Shown one piece after another: positions 1 to 7,826 of a stretch of DNA of 52,586 bases. Each line of letters begins with the position of its first letter. The first letter of the stretch is position 1. This stretch comes from Phycisphaerae bacterium (lineage in GTDB: Bacteria > Planctomycetota > Phycisphaerae > Phycisphaerales > Phycisphaeraceae): positions 1 to 52,586 of the forward strand of contig JAUHYI010000026.1 of assembly GCA_030426385.1 (NCBI GenBank), in the 5' to 3' direction. The position numbers and the translations under genes were made by a program. Under the pieces are notes generated by a model. The model was given only the letters and a program-made list of their open reading frames with translations. It searched no databases and was not told the DNA's origin.

Positions 1-1370
1 GACATGACCGCCACGGATATCGGTTCATAATCCATGCGGAAACTGAGCGGCGATTTGCAGAGCACGAATTTCATATCGCATGGTTCGATACCATGGCTAC
101 GATACATCTCCGGGTCAGTCGTCGGCATCGAACGTTCAGCGATCAACAAGTTCACTTGGTTCACAGTCAATACCACCGCACGCCCCATCTGTACCAGCCT
201 GCCTGTGTAACATCCACCTTTGTATCGAAACTCTCCGTTACTGATTAACTTGACAACGCCTGTGATGGTGAGTGTGTTGGCGTAAGTGGGATTCAACGTG
301 CCGCCGACATTGAGTGTCACCACTTGTCCAACACCCGCAGCGATCGCTTGTGCCACAGCCTGCGGATCAGCGACCACCGCCGCAGTCGGTAGGTGATCGA
401 GATTTTTTTCAAAGATACCCGCAAGGATATGTAGACTGTCGCCAGGCGATCCGCCCATCGTGCCATCAGCACCTTCACCCAGTGTGACGGGCCCACCTTC
501 TATCCGCATGGCCTCATCAAGGGCATCATTAACCGAAGGAATATCCACTACAAAATCATGGCGATGCTGCCAAAGCACATCAGCCAACTCATCGGCCAGT
601 GTCTCGGCTTGTTGATCATTGTGATCGGTGACGACGACCGAAGACCAACCCATCTCCTCCACGTCAAGCCAAGGTTGGCATGGAAATATCGATGCACTAA
701 TAACACCTTCGCGTTCCTCCATCGCTTGGGTATATTGCAGAATCTTCTTGAAAACGCCTCGGTCACTGATCATCTCTTCCGCTTGAGTAATCAGTGGCAA
801 CTTGCGTACCGCCATGGTGGGATGAACATTCTGTTTGAGCATCGACACCATTATTTTTGCAGCGCGCTGGCCGGTTTCACAAGTATCCACATGTGGGCAC
901 GTACGATAGCCCACGAGCGCATCGGCGCTCGTCCACATGGATCGTGCTAGACTCGCGTGCAAATCAAGACTGACCACTATCGGCACGTTTTGCCCAACGA
1001 GTTGCCGCACTTTCTGCAACACATAGCCATCAGCACTGTCAATACCCTGAGCCGCCCACGCCCCATGCAGTGCTAGAAGCACACCATCGACTTTACCTGA
1101 TTCCCGCAATGCCTCAAGTAGATCATCAACCAATGATTGGAAGTGGTCCTGCTCAATGCGCCCGTAACTAACTGCCCATCCACCAATCAAAGGGACGGCA
1201 TCAATGCCCTCCTTTTTCAATACATCAAGAAAACCATGCACCTCTGTTTTTTCATGTCGCGCTGCTTCAAGTAGCGCCTCGCCTCGTGTGATTTGAAAAT
1301 GCTCACGCCGCGTCGCCTGCGGTGAAAACGTATTGGTTTCCTGAAGTAATGATCCGATTGCTACACGCAA
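1..1370 (-). CDS. M81 family (MlrC-like) metallopeptidase/amidohydrolase, C-terminus cut by window edge
   Basis: The minus-strand frame stays open to the left edge, giving about 456 codons; complete family members are usually near 490, so little is missing. The N terminus reads RVAIGSLLQETNTFSP, the hallmark opening of M81/MlrC proteins. About residues 130-175 hold the metal-site motifs SLDLHA and YRTCPHVDTCETG, and KSPLSFRMDYEP near the edge is the typical C-terminal segment. MlrC was described as cleaving linearised microcystin, but most relatives are of unknown substrate. No signal peptide is seen, so it is probably cytoplasmic. The start is a TTG at 1370, chosen because the family N terminus begins there and AGGCGG lies just upstream; it overlaps the end of the SMP-30-like gene by 10 bp, suggesting translational coupling. 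The substrate here is probably an amide or peptide-like product of the upstream enzymes (inference). Confidence 0.87.
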   Translation of the reverse strand, partial: MRVAIGSLLQETNTFSPQATRREHFQITRGEALLEAARHEKTEVHGFLDVLKKEGIDAVPLIGGWAVSYGRIEQDHFQSLVDDLLEALRESGKVDGVLLALHGAWAAQGIDSADGYVLQKVRQLVGQNVPIVVSLDLHASLARSMWTSADALVGYRTCPHVDTCETGQRAAKIMVSMLKQNVHPTMAVRKLPLITQAEEMISDRGVFKKILQYTQAMEEREGVISASIFPCQPWLDVEEMGWSSVVVTDHNDQQAETLADELADVLWQHRHDFVVDIPSVNDALDEAMRIEGGPVTLGEGADGTMGGSPGDSLHILAGIFEKNLDHLPTAAVVADPQAVAQAIAAGVGQVVTLNVGGTLNPTYANTLTITGVVKLISNGEFRYKGGCYTGRLVQMGRAVVLTVNQVNLLIAERSMPTTDPEMYRSHGIEPCDMKFVLCKSPLSFRMDYEPISVAVM

Positions 1371-2275
1371 GATACACCGCCTTTCTGGTCACGATGGGCG
1401 TACAAGGGCATGCCAGGCGTCTTCAAATCCATCACAGCCAAGCATCGCGCACCGAGTAACCCAACATAAAGTTGATCGAAATGTTCTCCGCCAAACGCAA
1501 CGTTGGTAGGCGTGCAAAGGCGGTAATTCTCCAAATCTTCACAGAATAATGTCGCATTCCCATTGGAATTGACGAAGTAAATTCGGTTGAGTCCATAACA
1601 CGCCACGTAAAGGTTGCCTTCTGCATCGAACGCCATACCATCAGGCACATGTGCCAGCCCATCGCAATAGATCGTGCGTTCGCCGGCCGTGCCGTCACGT
1701 TTGATCTCGATGCGTGTAATACGGTCGCAGTTGCTCTCGATGACAAACAAGGCGTCCTCTTGAGCGTTCAACGCCAACCCGTTAGCAAACGCAAACGGCC
1801 CCGAATGGAACACCGTGGCCTTACCGTTCGCACGAATGCAACAGACGCGACCATTGTTACCTTTGAATACTCCAGAATCACTTACATAGAGATTGCCTTG
1901 CGAGTCGAACACACTGAAATTCGGCGTAAGCAGTGGGCCTGCATTGGTTTGGTCAGCATACCGATCAACTCTACCGTTGACATCGATTCGTAGCACCGCG
2001 TGAAGTTGGGTGTTACAAACATAGATGTTGTTTTTATGGTCCAACGTAATGCCTAGATTGAAGCCCCCTGTACAAGCGATTTCATCAATATCCTGCCCGT
2101 CTGGCGAAATTCGATAGACCTGACCTAGTTCGCCGCCAGCATAGATAGAACCATCCACCCCGACAGCGACACCTTCGGAATGATCGAGGTCACGGCCAAA
2201 AGCGTGCACTGATTCAATCGGGAAAGCAGCAGGAAAATTTGCGACAGGTTTTACAGTGGGGTCTGATTTATTCAT
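1361..2275 (-). CDS. SMP-30/gluconolactonase-like beta-propeller protein
   Basis: About 304 residues when started at the ATG of MNKSDP; a longer in-frame start at 2323 would overlap the aminotransferase gene by 35 bp and is less likely. Repeated strands such as GSIYAGG, NNIYVCN, GNLYVSD and GNLYVAC mark a six-bladed propeller of the SMP-30/gluconolactonase/LRE family. The expected metal-ligand positions are visible: Glu in DHSEGVAV, Asn in ANGLALN and Asp in VPDGMAFD. Family members hydrolyse sugar lactones to sugar acids. There is no signal peptide, so it is probably cytoplasmic. The gene begins 13 bp after the aminotransferase stop and overlaps the M81 gene, so it is in the middle of an operon. 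A lactonase step fits the adjacent dehydrogenase; the actual lactone is unknown. Confidence 0.85.
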   Translation of the reverse strand: MNKSDPTVKPVANFPAAFPIESVHAFGRDLDHSEGVAVGVDGSIYAGGELGQVYRISPDGQDIDEIACTGGFNLGITLDHKNNIYVCNTQLHAVLRIDVNGRVDRYADQTNAGPLLTPNFSVFDSQGNLYVSDSGVFKGNNGRVCCIRANGKATVFHSGPFAFANGLALNAQEDALFVIESNCDRITRIEIKRDGTAGERTIYCDGLAHVPDGMAFDAEGNLYVACYGLNRIYFVNSNGNATLFCEDLENYRLCTPTNVAFGGEHFDQLYVGLLGARCLAVMDLKTPGMPLYAHRDQKGGVSCV

Positions 2276-2288
2276 ATCAAATGACTGC

Positions 2289-3623
2289 CTATGCGCAGAC
2301 TTCAATGGCAACTTCACAGGCATTTATAAATTGATCGATGTGTTGTGGGGTATGAGCAGTGGAGACAAACCCAGCGATGCGGCCGGCCGGCCAGAGCACA
2401 CCTTGAGCCATCAGTGCTGTTGAAAAATCCGCGCGTAATTGATTGTTCTGTACGACCCGACCGCTTCGCGGCGGCGTGTCGGTGAAATGAATGCCAAAGA
2501 TCGAATGTTCGCCGGTGACCTGTACCGCCACACCCGTTCGATTGGCTAGTTCACGCAACCTTTGGCGGACCTGCTCGCCCAACTCATTGAGTTGAGCATT
2601 GACCTCACCCGATTCAAGCGCTTCAAGTACCGCACAACAAGCCGCGAGCACCATCGGATTGCCTGAGAAAGTTCCACTGCTTAGCGCCTTCGTTCGCCGA
2701 TCATACGGCGGGCTTAATAATGGCTCCATGATGTCACGTCGTCCGCCATACAACCCGACGGGTAATCCGCCAGCCAGTGCCTTACCCGTGATGAACATGT
2801 CAGGTTTGACACCGTGGCAAGCGATCGCCCCACCGCGACCGACGCGTACACCAGCGGGCACTTCGTCAACGACAAAAAGAATCTCGTGCTGCTGTGTAAT
2901 GCGGCGCAGAGTTGCAACAAATTCTTTTTCGGCCGGGATCGCACCACCAAAAATTGTCATCGGCTCGAGGAAAACCGCCGCTAGCCGGTCGGCGTGCTGC
3001 TCGATGATTTGTGCTGAGGCTTGCGCATCGTTAAACGGTAACATGATCACGCCATGCTCGATGCCTTCGATCATACCCATAGAATCGCACACGGTAGCTG
3101 GCGCATTGTCCTGACCAGCAGGCGGTCCGTAGTGGCTAAACAGCAGCGTGTCGAGCTGACCGTGGTGGTGTCCCTCGCACATCGCGATAAGAGGTCGACC
3201 CGTAAAGGCACGCGCTATACGAGCCGTGATCGCGCATGCCTCCGAACCGGAATTCACAAAGCGCACCATTTCCAGTGATTCGATAAAGTCCGTAACGCGC
3301 ATCGCCACTTCCACTTCGAGCGTCGATGCGATCGATTGAACTTCACTTAGGTCGAGCTGCGCTTTGACCCGATCTGTGACTATCGGGCTGCAATGGCCGA
3401 ACAAGCAGCTACCACCTTCGAGGTTAAAATCGATGTAGTCGTTACCATCGACGTCGGTTAGGATGGCGCCATTGGATCGTTGACCATAAAGCGGATGCGG
3501 CATGAAAGCCGTCGCCCCTCGGGCCGCGCCACCAGGCAAGACCTGTCGCGCACGCTCAAAAAGCTGACGAGACTGAGCGGTCTGTTCGTGATATTTTTTT
3601 TGCAATTCTTTAAGGGTTGGCAT
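2289..3623 (-). CDS. class III pyridoxal-phosphate aminotransferase, glutamate-1-semialdehyde aminomutase-like
   Basis: Fold type I aminotransferase of about 444 residues. RFVNSGSEA is the cofactor phosphate-binding motif, LFVVDEVPAGVR carries the Asp that pairs with the pyridine nitrogen, and the Lys in FITGKALAGGLP (about residue 281) should form the Schiff base. The family includes glutamate-1-semialdehyde 2,1-aminomutase (hemL) and many omega-aminotransferases. The sugar-catabolic neighbourhood and the VPAG variation suggest a catabolic or amino-sugar transaminase rather than haem synthesis. The chosen start is MPTLKEL; the longer reading from 3674 would run 22 bp into the dehydrogenase gene. 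It lies between the SDR and the SMP-30-like gene in one operon. Amino donor and acceptor are unknown. Confidence 0.88.
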   Translation of the reverse strand: MPTLKELQKKYHEQTAQSRQLFERARQVLPGGAARGATAFMPHPLYGQRSNGAILTDVDGNDYIDFNLEGGSCLFGHCSPIVTDRVKAQLDLSEVQSIASTLEVEVAMRVTDFIESLEMVRFVNSGSEACAITARIARAFTGRPLIAMCEGHHHGQLDTLLFSHYGPPAGQDNAPATVCDSMGMIEGIEHGVIMLPFNDAQASAQIIEQHADRLAAVFLEPMTIFGGAIPAEKEFVATLRRITQQHEILFVVDEVPAGVRVGRGGAIACHGVKPDMFITGKALAGGLPVGLYGGRRDIMEPLLSPPYDRRTKALSSGTFSGNPMVLAACCAVLEALESGEVNAQLNELGEQVRQRLRELANRTGVAVQVTGEHSIFGIHFTDTPPRSGRVVQNNQLRADFSTALMAQGVLWPAGRIAGFVSTAHTPQHIDQFINACEVAIEVCA

Positions 3624-3652
3624 GGAGTTGTGTCTTTCAAAAAAATTCTGTA

Positions 3653-4429
3653 TTACGCCAACGGCAAACGGCACATCATGCCGCCGTCAACGTTGATGGT
3701 TTGTCCGGTGATGTAACTGGACATTGGGCTAATCAGAAATAGAACAAGGTTGGCAAAATCGCGAGCGTCACCCACACGTCGCAACGGTAAGGTTTGGGCT
3801 AAGGTCGAGAGGCCACGTTCCCGAGCCTCGGGGCTTTCGTAAGATCGGTTGAGCATCGGCGAATGAATGCATCCCGGACAGATCGTGTTGACCCGGATAT
3901 TCATTGGGCCAAAATCACCGGCCAAGTCGCGTGACATCGCAACAATCCCACCTTTGGCCGCTGCGTACGGCGCGGTGCGACCGGTTGTCGCAAATGCTTG
4001 CACGGATGCCGTGTTGACAATACTGCCGCCGCCTTGCTTTTGCATGACGGGAACCACGCCTTGACAGGTTAAAAAAACACTTTTGAGATTCACCGCAATC
4101 TGGCGATCCCAGTCGCTTTCACTAATATCAAGGTAGTCCTTATAGAATTCCACCCCCACAACATTTACCAGGCTGTCGACCCGACCAAACGATTGTTTGA
4201 TACGTCCTAAAACGCTACCGATATCGGCCGAATTAGCCACGTCTGCCTGATATGCTTCGGCAAACCCACCAGCTTTTTTAATGTGTGTAACGGTGTCGTT
4301 GATGTTGTCGCAATCGATATCGATTGCAGCCACTGTCGCGCCGCATTCAGCCAGAGCGATTGCAGTGCCACGACCAAGACCAGCGCCAGCACCGGTGACA
4401 ATTGCGATGTGATTTTTTAGATCGATCAT
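3653..4429 (-). CDS. short-chain dehydrogenase/reductase (SDR), classical type
   Basis: 258 residues, the usual length for classical SDRs. VTGAGAGLGRG near residue 12 is the TGxxxGxG dinucleotide-binding motif. DIDCDN after strand 2 has an acidic residue, which favours NAD over NADP. NVVG replaces the usual NNAG. The catalytic Ser (NTASVQ), Tyr and Lys (YAAAKGG) are present. NVDGGM near the end is the standard C-terminal signature. Probable role: NAD-dependent oxidation of a sugar or polyol hydroxyl in the cytoplasm. It is second in the run bicupin, SDR, aminotransferase, SMP-30, M81. A dehydrogenase followed by an aminotransferase would allow a hydroxyl to be converted to an amine, or the reverse. 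Confidence 0.92.
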   Translation of the reverse strand: MIDLKNHIAIVTGAGAGLGRGTAIALAECGATVAAIDIDCDNINDTVTHIKKAGGFAEAYQADVANSADIGSVLGRIKQSFGRVDSLVNVVGVEFYKDYLDISESDWDRQIAVNLKSVFLTCQGVVPVMQKQGGGSIVNTASVQAFATTGRTAPYAAAKGGIVAMSRDLAGDFGPMNIRVNTICPGCIHSPMLNRSYESPEARERGLSTLAQTLPLRRVGDARDFANLVLFLISPMSSYITGQTINVDGGMMCRLPLA

Positions 4430-4533
4430 GATTATAACCGCGGTAAATTTAGGGGATGGTATTGATCATCTTGAATAGGATGCACGGTCAAATATTTACA
4501 ACAATCGTCGCGGACCGAATTCAATAGGTACTG

Positions 4534-5406
4534 CTACCACGCAACACCCGGCTCGATCCCGCATCGCTCGTCGACAACTAGCCGAGCAGCAGTAGGCCCC
4601 GCGTACACCCAAACCATCGCCATCGGCTCGTCAGTGTCGTTGGTAAAATAATGCACCCGGCCTCGGGGTTGCAATGCGGTTGCGTAATCGCCCATGGTGT
4701 ATCGTCTGCCCTCCACCCAACACGTTGCCGACCCTTGGACAATGCAGATAGATTCATCGAAATCATGCAAGTGTGCGGGCAAACGACCGCCCGGCGCAAA
4801 GAGTCCATAACCACCACACATTGGAATATTCGGCACGAGCGAGTCGCTGAAATAGTTAATAAATGACGCGTTTGCCGATGCTTCATAACGTGACGCGGTG
4901 GCGTGGCGAGTCATGTAGACCTTAGGCCTCGCAAATGCCGCATTCATTGACGTGTCCTGATTCCACCGAGATGTGATGGGCGTTGCCACCGGATATGCCA
5001 CATGAAAAACGGCAGTTGCATGCGAGGAATTATTGACCAGCGCATGTGTGACGCCGGGTAAAATCACCGCATTATCCAAGGGCTGCAAATCGTACTCTTG
5101 CGATTCGGCGCGTAGTGTTGCGGCGCCTTGCAGCAATGTCACAGACGCAAAATGAGGATGCCGATGATCCAGCCAGGCTGCGCTAGGCGCACAGGTCAGG
5201 ATGCCCGTTGCCAAGTTTCGTGCGCCGATCTGATGACCGACCAGCCATTCAACCGTCGTGCCCGGATCAAGCGATTGGTTAATGCCTTGCCCGATCGCGA
5301 CCATAACCTCGTTTCGAAATGGACGCATCGATTCAGGCGGACGAGCACGATAGGTCTCACCCGCATCGATTGCTGCTTGGTTAATTTTATCGATGGCCAG
5401 TGTCAT
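4534..5406 (-). CDS. bicupin protein, cupin-superfamily enzyme or sugar-binding protein
   Basis: 290 residues with two cupin barrels. The C-terminal barrel has a clear motif 1: HLHDFDE followed by a Gly (IVQGSA), with the two His and the Glu that would bind a metal, and a later His in GRVHYF. The N-terminal barrel has a degenerate version (DHRHPHF, LLQGAA). Bicupins of this layout include ureidoglycine aminohydrolase (AllE type), dioxygenases and sugar isomerases. The sequence does not decide between these, but an aminohydrolase would suit a cluster with an aminotransferase and an M81 protein (inference). No signal peptide. It lies 104 bp before the SDR and about 200 bp after the six-hairpin glycosidase gene, and nothing structured was seen in either gap. 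Confidence 0.72.
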   Translation of the reverse strand: MTLAIDKINQAAIDAGETYRARPPESMRPFRNEVMVAIGQGINQSLDPGTTVEWLVGHQIGARNLATGILTCAPSAAWLDHRHPHFASVTLLQGAATLRAESQEYDLQPLDNAVILPGVTHALVNNSSHATAVFHVAYPVATPITSRWNQDTSMNAAFARPKVYMTRHATASRYEASANASFINYFSDSLVPNIPMCGGYGLFAPGGRLPAHLHDFDESICIVQGSATCWVEGRRYTMGDYATALQPRGRVHYFTNDTDEPMAMVWVYAGPTAARLVVDERCGIEPGVAW

Positions 5407-5609
5407 GAGTGAGTCGGCTCAAGAAAATAGTGCTTGCGTGTTCGTGAACTTGAAATGTTTTATGACGTGGCCTTGTGAATTCATCAAGCAAGGCAGTACA
5501 GCATCAGCAGCAACATGCCCCAACGCCATTAGATGAGTCACATCAAACCTTAGAATCACAAAGTTTTTAAATTGTCACGGGTGTGTTAGAGGCTGCAATT
5601 GTCCATGCC

Positions 5610-6827
5610 CTACCATTGCAGGTCATACAAAACACCCTCTTTCAACGGGTCAGAAAAGATCTTGTTATTCCGCCCCAGCCATATATCTTTAACATCACAT
5701 TCAACCTTGATCAGAGCACTCAACGCATAAGAAGTTACGCGGTTGTTAACGCATACGTCTCCACCACCTGGGAATCCTGCGGGTCCTTCGTATCGACCTT
5801 TGAAAGCGCCATCAATCTTCACGTCACCAGTTTCGTGATATTGCATATCCAAAAGTTTATTAAGCGTAATATCTCGTGCAGCAAGCAATGTTTCGTCATT
5901 GTAATACTGGCCCAAATCGTGGAAATACATTAACGCGACAGCCACAGCCGAGGGATGAGACCCGCCAGCGAAACCACCGTCCTCGTCTTGATTACTTGCT
6001 AACCACTGTGCATAGGAAAATGCTGCTTGACGAAACTTTTCGTCTTTAAAAATGTCAGACGCGGTTTGCAGCATCGCCGCGCCGAAGTCGTCGTTGTACA
6101 TATGCATGCAAGGTGTGACTGTTGGCTGCTTCGTTTCCTCCTGCAGGCGCCATGTAAATATTTCACGCTCTTGAACTAGGCTTCCATCATCATTGACGAA
6201 GTACTTCACATAATTTTCAGCAATCGGACGCATGCCACCTGTGATGTAGCGTGCATCATCAGAGGCCATAAACAAATCGTGATAAAACAAGCCCGTGCCG
6301 GATTGGAACGATCCCCTGGCATAGAAGTTGCCAAACCTTCGTTCCATGTAAAACGAATATTGAGGCCATCCCTCATGCATACAGTATTTCAGATGGAAAT
6401 CACCAAATAGGATTGCCCGACGGAGGTACTCTTCTTTACCCGTAAAATTGTAAAGCCAGACCAATGCCCAGGCGGCCGTTGTTGCATCACGAGGATCCAT
6501 TTCCATCGATTGCGGGGTTAGCTCACGGATCGCGCCATAAAATCGGGTGTTGCGCTGATCGAGAATTTGTAGAGACATCAAGTAATGGCCTGCGTATTCC
6601 GCGGCTTCGAGATATTTTTCATCATTCGTTTGCCGATACATTGAAAGCAACGACATCAACGCAGCACCAGTCTGCCAGTTGCCAGTGTAGATCAGGCTTC
6701 CGGAAGCCTGATCATACGAACGTATAAAGCGACCGCGGTTGGCGTCCTGGCGATCCATCACCTGATTACGAACCTGCCATTCGGCACATGCTATGGCAGA
6801 ATCCAAAACCGTTCGTTCCTTAATCAT
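5610..6827 (-). CDS. putative (alpha/alpha)6-barrel (six-hairpin) glycosidase-like protein, cytoplasmic
   Basis: 405 residues without a signal peptide. Regularly spaced helical hairpins are visible: WQTGAALMSLL, YAGHYLMSLQ, WALVWLYNF, GAAMLQTASDIF, AVAVALMYFHD. Aromatic and Gly turns (DGGFAGG, GPAGFPGGGD) are typical of the six-hairpin glycosidase superfamily, which includes GH88/GH105 unsaturated uronidases, GH76 and epimerases. I cannot assign a family. Candidate acidic active-site residues are in EMDPRDATTAA and MYNDDFGAAM. The start is supported by AGGA about 10 bases upstream. It is the first gene of the left-hand minus-strand run, facing the divergent spacer 6828-7826, and is therefore likely controlled from there. 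Confidence 0.68.
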   Translation of the reverse strand: MIKERTVLDSAIACAEWQVRNQVMDRQDANRGRFIRSYDQASGSLIYTGNWQTGAALMSLLSMYRQTNDEKYLEAAEYAGHYLMSLQILDQRNTRFYGAIRELTPQSMEMDPRDATTAAWALVWLYNFTGKEEYLRRAILFGDFHLKYCMHEGWPQYSFYMERRFGNFYARGSFQSGTGLFYHDLFMASDDARYITGGMRPIAENYVKYFVNDDGSLVQEREIFTWRLQEETKQPTVTPCMHMYNDDFGAAMLQTASDIFKDEKFRQAAFSYAQWLASNQDEDGGFAGGSHPSAVAVALMYFHDLGQYYNDETLLAARDITLNKLLDMQYHETGDVKIDGAFKGRYEGPAGFPGGGDVCVNNRVTSYALSALIKVECDVKDIWLGRNNKIFSDPLKEGVLYDLQW

Positions 6828-7450
6828 TTTTTATAATTCCTAAAGGTGTAAAACATTCCTCGGATGGGCTGATTGGTTAGCCCAAGTCGTTTAAAAAATC
6901 GTTCCGTGTTCCAAAAATTTTCGCTACCATCGCCAACTACTCACAGATGCCGCGAGACCAACCGTCCAGACACCCCTCAGCACCAAAAGCCAGACTTACT
7001 TTCAATAACGTCGGCCTCTAACTTGCAGCAACCCACGATACGACAGGTGTCTGCACCTATTCCCAGAGCGAACGGCATCGCACCACCGCAGGCACTCTGC
7101 CTGGCAAACTCGGGACTGTTGATCACGCCCACACGTGAGCTGTACGAGACCGAACCATGCACCGCCTTAGCCACCCGTCCTAACACCATTTTTTCCAACC
7201 ATTCTCTGCATTCACCTCTAAATGAAACCGGTGAAATGCACACCGACGCCACACACAATGTAAAGCAAAACTTGCGTAAATGCAATGCGTATTTTAGCAA
7301 TAATTTTCGCTTTGTCGTGCCGCATTCCTAGCCACCCGTCATAACAGCCGTTTTTTAGGGTAAATTACCTGAATTTTTAAAACCCCACTCGCTGGCGCGA
7401 GCTAACAATCACGCTTTGAGTATCCATAAAACACCAAAAAAAGCATTTTA

Positions 7451-7494
7451 TTGCGTATATTTTCCGTTGACATGACGAATAATTTGCGTATCAT
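7451..7494 (+). promoter_or_regulatory. probable promoter with overlapping TTGCGTAT operator-like sites
   Basis: TTGACA at 7467-7472 and TATCAT at 7489-7494 are separated by 16 bp, a good sigma-70-type promoter facing the six-hairpin gene at 7827. One TTGCGTAT copy (7451) lies just upstream of the -35 box and another (7484) overlaps the -10 box. A repressor bound there would block initiation. The predicted leader is about 325 nt. Confidence 0.55.
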
Positions 7495-7691
7495 TGGGCC
7501 GAGCCCGACCTGGATCGTGCTTAAAATCGCTTGGATGCGTCATAACTTATGTGGCATGGGTTTTGCGTCTTTGTTAGTAGCGCGGGTCGCTGACCTGCGA
7601 TCTTTATCGATAAACGTGTGACATGTCTTAGCAAACGCTCAAATGACTCAAGCCTATTTTTGCAGACGGCATGGCATAATCCTACGGCTAA

Positions 7692-7772
7692 AAATGGATA
7701 TGCCATTTAAAACAATCACCCACTACCACGACGAACAAGCCGTCACCATGGAGATCAGCATGGCGACGGCTT
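7692..7772 (+). promoter_or_regulatory. two stem-loops in the leader of the 7827 gene
   Basis: AAATGG/CCATTT can pair around a 5-nt loop at 7692-7708. A stronger stem lies at 7737-7772: AAGCCGTC, one mismatch, CCATG, an 8-nt loop, CATGG, the mismatch partner, GACGGCTT. It ends 54 nt before the start codon and has no T run, so it is not a simple terminator. It could be an mRNA-stability or attenuation element, or a dyad operator. Confidence 0.45.
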
Positions 7773-7826
7773 GCAGCATGACTGATTTAACGAAACCTTT
7801 GTAATACTTGATATGGAATCCTTGTA

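Larger units (their letters stand above)
6828..7826. other. 999 bp divergent regulatory spacer
   Basis: No convincing gene. A short minus-strand frame at 6977-7300 (107 codons, Cys-rich, no family recognised) and an overlapping plus-strand frame look like chance openings. The right half is AT-rich and holds several TTGCG half-sites (TTGCGTAAA at 7272, ATGCGTATT at 7285, TTGCGTATAT at 7451, TTGCGTATC at 7484), a promoter reading right and a hairpin near the downstream start. The left half should hold the promoter for the minus-strand run, but no clear boxes were found. Confidence 0.7.

Noticed and set aside
6977..7300. 107-codon minus-strand frame in the divergent spacer, and an overlapping plus-strand frame
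   Set aside because: No family match and no start site; composition like the surrounding spacer. Kept as spacer, with low certainty.
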